Shown one piece after another: positions 1 to 9,508 of a stretch of DNA of 64,000 nt. Each line of letters begins with the position of its first letter. Positions within the stretch are counted from its first letter, which is position 1. The stretch is from Durusdinium trenchii (lineage: Eukaryota; Sar; Dinophyceae; Suessiales; Symbiodiniaceae), in assembly GCA_963970005.1 (NCBI GenBank), contig CAXAMN010001348.1, forward strand, positions 335,177-399,176, in the 5' to 3' direction. The notes beneath the pieces were generated by a model. The model did no database searches and was not told where the DNA came from. It saw only the letters and a list, made by a program, of their open reading frames with translations. The translations under genes and the position numbers were made by a program.

Positions 1-16
1 TTTTTTTAAAATACTC

Positions 17-566
17 CTAACTCCTAACTAAACAGAGGCCAGTGATGGTCAGAACTTCTTCAACTTTGCTGTCGACGGAGGGATCCCCCGTTTCTGCTGA
101 GCAAAGAAGCACTGCTCCATAGGACGCACCCTTCCAGGCTTTCTGCAGCATCTCTTGTTCGTAGCCCCTGACCGAACCGTGATTTTTGGCCTTCTCCCTA
201 TTTGGGGGTTTAGTGGACCGGCTGGGCACTCCCTCATCTACGCACATTTTGAGATACTTGGAGTGTTCTTCGGAGAGTCGGGGGAGCCGCCCCTCTTGGG
301 CCTCAGCGAGATGCTCCCCGTCCCGCCGGATCCTGGCTTTGTTCACTTGTCTCGCTGCTTCAGCAACTGACGCGGTGCATAAGAGGAGCTGGTTCCCCCC
401 TCTTGGCTGCCTCTTCTGCTGCTTCTTTCGAAAATGGTGCTTGGCATGCTTCCAAGTATTCTTTCGCCAGTCTTTCTTTCTCTTCCCCGGCCCATCCAGC
501 CTTGGTGTCCTCCGCTCCAGCCTGACCGCTCGGGCTTTCGCTTTCAGTGCGGTTGGATGGGGGGGG
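17..566 (-). pseudogene. Element 1 C-terminal charged tail
   Basis: Past the G8 run at 559-566 the protein continues (PPSNRTESESPSGQAG) as a charged, Ala/Glu/Lys-rich helical region. It shifts frame once more near 365-375 (ASVAEAARQVNKARIRR) and ends at a stop at 17-19. No domain is recognised. The window edge lies 16 bases further on, in a short T/A-rich stretch that reads as a short poly(A) on the coding strand. Confidence 0.45.
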
Positions 567-2800
567 TGTCATGTTTGGCTGGTGCAGCCGTGCTTCTGAG
601 AGTTTCGGCGTCAGCGGAAAGATCTGCCCCCCCCCTTGTTGAGTGTTCTCCGCAAAAGGGGCACTCAGCCTCCATGTTGGGCTGGATCAGCCCACATCCA
701 CCGCAGGGCTGGTAATGGGGGCACTCCCCGGCCTGTGGTCCCGGTGGTTTGTCCGCGGTTGTCATACCAAGGGAACGTTCAACACTCTTTGCACCGTCTG
801 AGGGCCAGGCGGGGCATTGAAGGTCTTGCCAGCAGACCTCCAGGGCGTGGAGAGCGGAGCGCTCTTGGAGGTATTTCTCCCAATGCCATTCCTGGAAAGC
901 CGCTTTCACCGTGAGACCCCATGCTGCGCACAGGGCTGGGGCATACTGTTGGGCAATCCGAGTTAGGGGCACGCCGGGAATGGGACTGCTGCCCTTAAGT
1001 GGAGCGTGCGTGTGTTTAGCACTTACCCCAGGGCAAGCCCGTGCTAGGAAGAGTAATGCCCAGGGATAGAGCTCGGGGTAAACTAGCCACCAAGATTTCT
1101 TCCTATGGTACTCGGCATCACTACCTGCTGGTGGGCCCAAGCCCCACGCGCACATGGCCATTGGGACGATTCGGGCGCCTGTCTGCTGGCGTAACTTCTT
1201 CATGCAAGGCAGGTCCCAAAGCTTTGGATATCTGCCTGAGGGTGCGCTACTTTCAATGGCAAACAGTCTTCCGTTTTCACTAAGAATGGTTGCCAACTCG
1301 GCGGCGAAGGCAGCATCTTCATTCCCCTGGATTTCATTAGGGATGATCCCTTCTCCTTCTGGATGCTCCCAAGTTCTAGTTCCCCCGTTCTTCAGCTGAT
1401 GATCGCAGAAGGAGGTGCAAACCACACCCAGCTGCCAGACGTTCGGGACGTCCGGCCCAGGCGAAGCGCCTGCGAGACCTTTCAATCGGCTTTGGATGTC
1501 TGGATTCCTCAGATCGTGATCGGGTTTGTACCCTTGTTGGCGAAGGGGGTCTTCGAAGTATTCAAGTGGTTCCCCACATGGAATCCCCTGGTACTCCAGC
1601 CCTTTGGTCCATCCGGCCCATCCAGCGTACACTTCCTGTCCCACTGGGCCATACGCGAACGCCAAACGGTGCCGTAGAGGTGTACCGCCTCGGGTCAGGG
1701 TTTGGGGGTCTTCCTCAAGGCAAGACTCCAGAGATGCCGGGGGTTGTGACACAGGTTCTCCTACTCGGTAGGGACGTTTCTGCTGTTGTTGGCATCTGGC
1801 GCACGTGGGGAGCTTCGCCGGGACCAGCTGGTCTTCCAGCCTGCTGTTGTCCAACGCTTCTGCCCAGGGTTCCACCGTCAGTTCACGGGATATTTTCTGT
1901 TCCCGCCTGAGCGACTGGATCAGCCTCGTGGGTGATTCTGGTTGGAGCAACCTCATATGCCCTCGATGAATGCTAACGAAGACTGAAATGCTGCCATCCG
2001 ACCCCTCTCCATGCAACAGGTCAACCTCCATACGTCCGAAGTAGGAAATCCGCATGACCACCAGTGTCACCCCTTTGAGTTCGTCCCGTGACAAAGTTTG
2101 GAGTGTACGGTAATCCTTTTCATGGTGGGGGTAGACACAGTCATGTATGTTCTGCCTCAGGAAGTGCTCTGTCTCTGTGATCCAAGCGGGCGGATCGCCC
2201 AGATGCGCTTGGGCAGCCACGCCCTCCTCCCAGAGTGTCCTGCGCAAGGTGCAGGCCCTTTGAACACATGTGTCCTGTTTGGCTTGCGGATGTGTGGCCA
2301 GTGCGATTCCAATGCCAACATGGAGGGGGAGACATTGCCTTTCTTCAAACTCCTGAGGGTTCCCTAGGGGGACACCGGTGTCGGCGGCCCTCAACTTGTC
2401 TTGAAAGTCTAGACATGCAATAGCACCAGCTTCGTGCAGTCTTCCAAACAATTTGAGGCTACCTCGGCCAACCTCCCCTTCCCAGACCAATGGTTCGAAC
2501 TCCGCATCAGCTTTATGCCCAGCTTTTGGTGTGTGTTTCAACCCTTCGAGCTGGCGACACGCCTCCTCGGCGAGGGTCGGATGACCTTGTTCGGCGGCCT
2601 CCTCAAGAATGGTCGGCAAGTCGACGTCCTGCTGTGCATCCTCTGCTGCCATGAGCCTAGCGATGACATGGGATCGTAGATAATCTGAGGGGTCCTTGAG
2701 AGCCTGCAGTACGTCACTGGCTTTCAGGGTTTTCCATCTTTGGATTCGTGATCTCTCTTCATCAGAGAGCGCTTCCTCATCCCTGGGATCGGAGCAGAGG
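544..2800 (-). pseudogene. Element 1 methyltransferase-like module with C-terminal zinc ribbon
   Basis: The longest intact segment has 702 codons from an ATG at 2652, and the frame is open further upstream. Residues about 329-345 (AFAYGPVG...) sit where the SAM-binding motif I of cytosine-5 methyltransferases would be. Residues 410-416 (VVCTSFC) match the catalytic PC loop, but the prolines are lost. Residues 464-482 (FAIESSAPSG...WDLP) match the ExP loop, 501-526 hold CAWGL...HRKKSWW, and 541-555 hold a C...H-x-H...L-x-G signature. Residues 650-667 form a zinc ribbon (CGGC-x10-CPFC). The order matches the modules in the two other elements of this window. The active-site loop is degenerate, so methyl transfer is doubtful. 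Fold assignment is by motif order only. Confidence 0.55.
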
Positions 2801-2809
2801 GGTTCCCTT

Positions 2810-3916
2810 CTAGGGCCCTTTCACAGCTTCTTCAAGATCCGCCTCAAGTTGGGTCAGCGGGACTCGGTAATCCTCTGGGACCTCCCAATCGGGCTGACCC
2901 GCCTTGTCTTCATCATCGCTGCCTCCTTCCGGTTCATGGCCAGCCTTAGCTTTGGATTTTGGTTTACCCTTTCCTTTGGCTTTTGGGGTTGGCTGCATTT
3001 TCTCGGCTTTCTCAGCCGCTGCCTGTGCTCTCAGTTGTGCGACCCTCCCATCGACTTCCTTGGGATCGATTTTGGGTCCCCCTTTCAAGCCGCCTCTCCT
3101 AATGACTTGCATGGCAACTGTATAGTCTAGCTTTCCAAGTCCCGGCAACGGCTCATGGGCGTGCTGACACTTGGAGCCTCGGCTACACCCCATGTGGGTC
3201 GCTGCATCCCAGCAGATTGGTTTTCCCGACTTTGAGTCCTTGGGTGCATGTTCAACTGACCGGGATGCCTCAGACTGGAGCAGTCTCTTCCCCGCCGGAT
3301 AAGCGGACTTGTTTCCAGAAGGGAGGGCTCCCCCCGAAGTGGGCGGAACATCTTTGAGGACGAGCTTTGGTGCCTTCCCGGGTTTATCATCATCTCCCCC
3401 TTCGACTGACTCTGCACCTCCGGCAATTTTGCGGGTGTTCTTCAGGTTCTGATCATGAAGCTGCTTATGGAGGAGTCTTGACATCTGCCTCTGTTGCCTA
3501 GGAATGACCACTGTCTGGTAGTACCCGGCTGGGTCGGCCAAATCCCAAATCCTGGGGAATTGAAAGTTGGCTTGACCGTCCGCTCCTGGGGCAAGGGCAA
3601 GCAATTTGAGGTCTTCCAGCCTGGGATTCTCCGTTCCGCAAATTGAGCACAGCTTCCTACGACTTTCTCGCAAGTCCTCCCCCCCAGGCCGCCACCAATT
3701 CCTCGTAGAGTTCGATGCAGTAAGCGGCTGGGAAGGCATGTTCATCTTCTTCATGGGCTTCTTTGAGGGCGGTAAGGCATTCCATCCTTTCTGCGACATG
3801 CTCAGTTCCGTAACATGATCCGAAGACCCTGACGGAATTTTCGGCATACCGGAGCCAGGTGTTGAAAACCCCAGGTGGTTTCACTCGACCCTCAATTTTG
3901 TTGTCGCTGGGGGGGG
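2810..3916 (-). pseudogene. Element 1 gag-like region, second part, with CCCH zinc finger
   Basis: After the G8 run the protein continues (GRVKPPGVFNTWLRYAEN) to a C7 run at 3679-3685, then changes frame again and runs to about 2815. A clear CCCH finger (C-x8-C-x5-C-x3-H; CWDAATHMGCSRGSKCQHAH) lies near 3160-3220. It is followed by a lysine-rich stretch and an acidic end. CCCH fingers in retroelement gags bind RNA and probably package the genomic transcript. Near 2812-2822 another one-base shift links this segment to the next one, which opens with an acidic helical region (DEEALSDEERSRIQRW) upstream of its first ATG at 2652. Confidence 0.6.
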
Positions 3917-5141
3917 TGCCAGTTGTCCAGCTGCTCGGAGCGAGCTGTAACGCAATCACTGGCGTGTACCGTGTATGGCTCCACTCCTCCCCACCAGAAA
4001 CCTGCAATGCCCAGCATGAGACGATTTGTCATAAGGACTGGCCATTTGATGAGATGCAACATGTGACGGGAATGCATAGCGATGCGTTTGCAGGCATGGT
4101 AAAGTTCCTTGCCATAGACCCCGGGGGCTATCTCCACCGTCAGGGTCCCGCATCCTCTGGCGAGGAAAACATCCATCTTTTCGGCTTCCCGAACTGAAGT
4201 CAGCGATCCTTTTGTGAGGTTCTTCTCTTCGTCCTGTGCTTTACGCAAGCCATCAATGGCATGGATGATCCTATCAGCGTTCTGAACTTGGGTGGCTTCT
4301 CCTAGACTCTCCCCGAAGGTAGCTCCTGCTCTTTCTTCCCCAAACTGGTGGCCTCCCACCGCCGGCTTTACCAAGCCTTTGGAGCCGCTTGACCTCTTTG
4401 GAAAAAGGGACATCCCTCCCCCTCCTTGCCCCGGCATGGCAGCCCCCAGCAGGGGGTTTGGGATTCTCTTGGATCCTGGGATAACGAGGACATGGCCCGA
4501 GGCGGGTTCACTTGGAGCAGGGGCAGGAATTTGTGGGGTCATCGCTTTGAACGGCCCTTCCAACCCTGGTGGGGTACGTGATGGGGCCGGAGCAGCAGGT
4601 CGAATGGCACTTTCTAGTGGCTTCTTTGGGATCCCGAACTGCTGCATGAGGGTGGTCGGATCGACCTCGAAAGCAGTGGCTACCGTTTGCACTGTTTCAG
4701 CGCTCAAATCTCCTGGTGAGTGCGCTAACAATGTGTCTCGTGCTGCATTGAGACGCGCTCCGGTATCCACTTCATCATCAACTGGGAAAGGGGGGATGTC
4801 AGGTAAATCTTCTCCCGTACCATCTTCTACAGCTGTCGGTCTCGGAGGTGTCATGAATTCCTTCTTCTTGTGTTGATGTGTGACAACATAAGCTTCAGCA
4901 TGAGGGAGAACCTCCTGTTGAAGATGACTGCAAATCCAGGTCTTGCCTGATTGGAACGAGGGAGACTCGCCATCAGTCACCTGGCCGTCCCATGCTTGGA
5001 GCAAGAGAGCTTGCTCTTCAGTGACCTGACTACACAGGAATGAAATCCCTTTCCCGACGGACGCTTCATGGGAGGCTTGAAGGAAGTCATCAATCCATTC
5101 CCTACAAATCCGTCCGTGTCCATCATCCCTGGGGGGGGGGG
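3892..5141 (-). pseudogene. Element 1 gag-like region, first part
   Basis: This segment picks up directly after the G11 run with RDDGHGRICREWIDDF and stays open to the G8 run at 3909-3916. The first third is acidic and amphipathic, the middle is rich in Pro, Ala and Gly (low complexity, about 4380-4620), and the last part contains a Trp-rich stretch (LIKWPVLMTNRLMLGIAGFW). Its position ahead of a CCCH finger and its composition fit a structural gag protein of a dinoflagellate copia-like element. I infer this from context; there is no single diagnostic motif. Confidence 0.5.
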
Positions 5142-6975
5142 CGCAACTGCGAGAGGTGGACCACCCCTTGAACTTTGAGGGCAGGGATGTCAATTTCAAC
5201 CTTCTCCTGAGCTCGGCTAGATGTAGCGACTCCAGTAACCCGCCCCAAAAACGCGACCCATCTTGGCAGACTTTCCCCGTTCTGGAGGGACTTGAATCTG
5301 ATTAGTGAGATACATGGGCCTTGAAGAAGCCTGCCTTCCGCTTGATGCTGGAACTGAGATTGGGGCCCTGCTGAGGAAGCGCGTGCCTTGGGCTGGCTAG
5401 TGGCAGCTCTACGCTTGGGGCGGCTACTGCGGGCTTGAGGAGAGACCCCCCGTTGATCCTCAAAGTGACCTTCAACTCCTGAGGATGGTTCTTCTGCTTC
5501 TGGATTGCTCCCGTCGCTCTCCCAGGTAACCTTGCGTTTGCTGCGCACCGAGCTACCAACATCCATCAGGTGATGCTTGCATAGGGGGACCCCTTGTTTG
5601 GCTCCATCGTGTGATTCATAACATGAGAGTACGCTGCACTTGCGTCCGGAACATGCTGCCACATACAACTGTCGATGGTGATCACACAAGCGGACCGCTT
5701 GCCTGCCCTTGACATCGGAAAGACCCTTGTCACATTCAAGGAGTCGGACCGACTCCCCAGCCGCTTGATCCCGACATGGTTCATTGGCTAAGGCTCGCGG
5801 CTTGCCACCATGGGTCAATCCAACTAGGACGGCCTCGCAAGGATCTTCCAGGACCTCAGCTTCAGATTCCGACTCAGGGTCAAGGGTACGGAGACCTCCA
5901 TGATCCTGGATGGTACGGGTTGGTTGAGGGGTATCCATCAGATATCGAAGGAGCGTCCACCCAGAGAGTACCCCGACCATCTTCCAGACGGATCGTCCGA
6001 CACTTCTGAAGCATCTGGTAAAGAGCACCATCAGTCGCCTGGTGGACCACCCGGCGTACGCTCCCAAATCTACCACGCTGTTGGCATCCACCACTGCGTA
6101 GGTTTTGCAGTGTATACCCGGTGTAGGGTGGTTCTCAAGACTACACTGCATTTCCCGGCAAAGGTGGACTTTACTCTCTCCTTCCAAAACCTGCCTCAGA
6201 TTTCGATGGGAAACACCTCGAACTTCTCTCAGCCGAACCCAAAGCCCATTCCGATCAACGCGTGCCCAGTGGTCGCAATCGGGTTTGACCCTCGCTGCCT
6301 GACCATTGAGCAGAAGCACCACATCGTTGGGCTTTCTCTCAGTCCCTCGACCCTTGACTCCTTTTTGTAGGAAGTCATTATCAACACTTTCCCTGGAGCC
6401 GGGGCCTCGGATGGCTAAGGATTCGTAAGTGTGGGTTGCCTGCAACTCAGGCAGAAGATCACTTACCTCCCGTGCAACAGCTTGAGTATGACGGGTGCAG
6501 CAATCAAAGAGTAGCCGGATCGGCCGGAAGACCCAAGTCAACGCATAGATTACCCCAATGGTCAAAACTGTAATCAGCGCTAGTAGGGTTCCCCAGGCAA
6601 TCCATGGCCAAAATTCTCCGCAGGTAGCGAGTCCAAATCGATCAAGAAAGTAAAGTCCCCAGCCCGCGGAGGAGCTAAGACTTCCCTTCTGTTGTGGGGT
6701 GCTAAACCATGCCGGTCCCATCCAGGACCTGATGTCAAAATGGAAAACTGAGTGACCCCACACATGAGCCAAAATGTTCGCATCTCCCGCGTGAGGAGCG
6801 GAACGCTCACCTTCCTCAGGGGCCATCCTGGGAGGGGCGGTCTCGCCCACGGTCGCGTCTGGGAAAACCTCCTCCACCTCATCCGAGGAGTTGGAAGAAA
6901 ACCACCAGACCCAATCAGCCGGGGGGGCCTTGAACAAGCTCCAGGGTCAATGAGAGGCCCAGCACCGATAGCCAT
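5123..6975 (-). pseudogene. Element 1 N-terminal part: membrane segment and Cys/His-rich domain
   Basis: The ATG at 6975 begins MAIGAGPLIDPGAC. A G7 run at 6921-6927 then moves the frame, and the main segment (6937-5123, 604 codons, no ATG of its own) continues. About residues 110-137 of that segment form a strongly hydrophobic stretch (about 6527-6610) that should span a membrane. Further on are two Cys/His clusters: one with C-x4-C and HC near residues 260-277, and one from about residue 418 to 455 containing CDHH, several spaced Cys, and CKHH (about 5573-5686). These look like zinc-binding sites. The C-terminal part is basic and Pro/Ser-rich. It runs in frame up to a G11 run (5131-5141), where the protein resumes in another frame. 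I do not recognise the family; a membrane segment ahead of a gag is unusual. Confidence 0.6.
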
Positions 6976-7309
6976 GGCCCACCCAACATTGTGACACCTG
7001 TCCTATTCAAAGCAGTCCCTAGGCTGCAATCACTTGAGCCAGTGAAAGCAGCAACCCAAGCTAACCCTACGTTCTGGCGAACACACGAATGATTTCCTAA
7101 GAATTGCTCGACTCCATGGGTTCATACAGTTTGCACTAGGCAGGGCTGCCAGAGTTTCCTGGCCTAAGAGGGGCGGGTAATGCATCCGGCGCAAAACTGG
7201 TCGTCCGTCACGGGAAGGCTGGGAGTCTCTGTTGCCGCGGCTTTCACCACTCAACCTAAGGCAAGGCTCAATTTCGTGTCACCCTGTGATGGGATCTGTT
7301 CCAACAGAC
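6976..7309. other. Upstream flank of element 1
   Basis: No gene is seen. On the minus strand a nine-base match to the 3' end of the dinoflagellate spliced leader (TGGCTCAAG, about 7024-7032) lies about 50 bases upstream of the element 1 ATG. Nine bases is weak evidence. I found no LTR end or primer binding site here. Confidence 0.3.
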
Positions 7310-7531
7310 CTGTCTTTCATGTTTTGCTTGTACGACGTGAACGATGACTGACTCAACTCCCCACCTCAAGCCTTTCTTGATCAACTGCTTGTTGATACTC
7401 TTCAAGCAGACCTGCTTGTTGTCATTGTTCCAATGCCTTTTGATTACAGCATCTGTCTGCTTGATCTGGTCGGGAGTTCTCCGCTTCACCTTTTGGGGCA
7501 GGCGCACGGCGCCAGACGAGACGGGTGCATC
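7310..7531 (-). CDS. Internal exon of an unidentified host gene
   Basis: An open stretch of 74 codons is bounded on the minus strand by an AG acceptor (CTGAG before GATGCACCC) and by a CAG/GTCTGT donor. The length is exactly 222 bases, so the exon is phase 0 at both ends. The peptide begins DAPVSSGAVRLPQKVKRR, is basic and helical, and includes QIKQTDAVIKRHWNNDNKQ and GLRWGVESVIVHVV. The composition is that of a real folded protein, unlike the overlapping plus-strand frame. I do not recognise the family. It lies just upstream of element 1 on the same strand, so element 1 may sit in an intron of this gene, or the exon may have been picked up by it. Confidence 0.45.
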
Positions 7532-9411
7532 CTCAGATCGTGTAAGCAAGCTGTTTTTTCCGTACTCCAGGGCCCATCAGACATGCATCCGTTCCACAAA
7601 ATATATGTATACTATGATTTGGGGCACCGGGATTTAGAAAGACCGTCAGCATTTGCCTTGAGAAAACGGATTCCTCGCAGCTTCAAAGCCGAAAAATGTT
7701 AAGACTCTCGGACTTGCTTTGTGGCCCATGTTTTGAACAGGCTTTTCGTACACCAACATTTAACGATGCATTTATCAAATTCTTTGGAGCCACTGCACTC
7801 AAGAACTTCAGCCCAGGCACCTCAAATCCGTAGGTAGAGTGCTGCACACATCACTAAGCTTTCTAGCAATCCGTACACCTTGGTGCAGGGTGCAACTCCA
7901 CAATACCCTTGAAATGCCTGTGATGTTCAGAGCCGAGACTGGTAGCTGCAGTCCGGCAGCAAATTGCGGAGAGATTCAGCACTGAAAGCTGTCACATCAA
8001 GCAGATGCTTTTGGTAGCCAAAGCAACCCAGTATTTTGTTTCTTTCAGGAAAACACTCTTAAAGGCATCGCTTCCAGCAGGTCACCATAGCAGTTTTTCA
8101 TGCGTTGTGAGGAATGTTTCATGCACATCCTCCAATGCTGAGTATTCTGTCCGTCCCTGTGTAGCCCTAATTTCCCTGAGGCCCCAAGCAAGAAGCTTGC
8201 CCACAGAATGAGCCAGCAAAAGCCACGGCAAGACGGTGGCAGGGGGAAAAAAGCATGTACAAAACCGCAGCCAAGGAGCATTTGTTTGTGTTTGGCTCCA
8301 ACTGCTGTATGGCCCCACCCTGTGCCCGCCGCCTAAGTGGCGACTCCTGGTACAAAACATGTTACTGTTGGGAACCAAGTTGGTTCCTGCGGATTGCGAG
8401 TCGGTTTTTGTTGTCTTGTTGGCCTCTGGCACCATCCCGCGGTATTGTACCTTTGATTAATAAACACCCGACCTGAGTCACAGGAGCACCAGGGAAACAT
8501 CTCTTCCTTATGGATGGTGTTTTTTTCTGTTTGGCAGGTTGATGTGATGCAAAGTTCACGGTTTCATCCTGCAAAAACCAATTGGAGCGAGAAATTGCGC
8601 ACAGGGGGCCAATACGTGCCACTACATATTTTCGAGATAGGCACACCGAGAAGAAAAATCAACATCCTAAATACCCCAGGAGCCCACGGACTCCACAATG
8701 TTTATAAGTTTGCAATGTATGGTCGTCATTGCCGCTGCTACTCCAGCACCGTTCCCCCTTGTGTGCATACATTTACCCTAGATTCTGGACCTGTCATACA
8801 GTGATCTGTTGTTAATTTTGGTTGACCCTGTCCCCCCCTGTTCATACAATGGCCGCAAATGCGCAAAAAATGTAGATTTGCAAAGTTGAGTGCGTACCCT
8901 GTGTGCATCATGTGTGCATACATTCCAGTCTTGAGCAACCCCCTGCTTCATACATATCCTGAAGACGGTGTTTCCAGAAACACCGAGGGAACCAACATAT
9001 TTATATTTTGTCACCTGTCCCCCCCATCTGCATACTGCATACATTAGCAGAAATTTATGAAACCACGCGCCCCCCCTTTGTGGATATGGACCGGGTGATC
9101 ATGCAAGTCTGTGTGTCGTGTCAAAGCCAGTAACATCGGAAAAATATCCAAAGCCAGTAACATCGGAAAACATATGCAGCAGGAGTGCGGCTCCCACAAT
9201 AAGTCCTCCCTGAAATCATCAGCCCGGGATGCCTCCTTTCCGAATGCAGACCCAGTTCATCCCAGTACACGTGGGTCTTTGTTCCTAATGCAGACTCTTG
9301 ATTAATAATGATTATATATAGTAAACCCCCCACTTGAAGTGAACACCTATATTCATATGGCGGGTTTTTTAATCAAAAGTCTAGCTATTTGCTCAACGGC
9401 AGTGCCCCCAG
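7532..9411. other. No gene recognised; small direct repeat
   Basis: No exon with both splice signals and convincing coding character is seen. The part from about 8650 to 9070 has repeated short words (TGCATACATT, CCTGTCCCCCC), which look like a decayed duplication. A 22-bp direct repeat beginning CAAAGCCAGTAACATCGG occurs at 9122-9143 and 9149-9170. A first exon of the ADP-ribosyltransferase-like gene that starts at 9412 may lie here undetected. Confidence 0.4.
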
Positions 9412-9508
9412 GTACTTCAAGTACTTGCGGCTCTTTTTCGAATCCATGGACGCCTTGCCAAAGCAGAAACGCAAGCTTTGGCGCGGCTTGTCGGTGGATC
9501 TCCATAAG
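9412..9508 (+). CDS. ART-like gene, exon with the arginine motif
   Basis: The acceptor CCCCCAG precedes G-TAC-TTC. The peptide runs YFKYLRLFFESMDALPKQ and then KLWRGLSVDLHK; WRG carries the NAD-binding arginine. The end is set by joining in phase to the next exon, giving a donor of the AAG/AAC or AA/GA type, not GT. The minus-strand open frame over the same bases is a shadow. Confidence 0.6.

Larger units (their letters stand above)
17..6975 (-). mobile_element. Element 1: broken gag plus methyltransferase-like retroelement polyprotein
   Basis: One continuous protein of about 2,300 residues can be followed on the minus strand from an ATG at 6975 to a stop at 17-19, by stepping between frames at short indels. 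The order is: membrane segment, Cys/His-rich region, gag-like region, CCCH finger, methyltransferase-like module, zinc ribbon, charged tail. The frame changes sit at G7 (6921-6927), G11 (5131-5141), G8 (3909-3916), C7 (3679-3685), an AAAGGGCCC stretch near 2812-2822, G8 (559-566) and near 365-375. No RT, integrase or RNase H motif is visible. The stop is followed within about 16 nt by an A-rich end that runs off the window. It could be a non-autonomous element, the 5' half of a longer one, or a retroposed copy; I found no flanking LTR. Confidence 0.7.

Noticed and set aside
6764-6777. Minus-strand CATTTTGGCTCATG resembling the spliced leader
   Set aside because: It lies inside the element 1 coding sequence, misses the key AAG end, and has no positional logic; judged chance.
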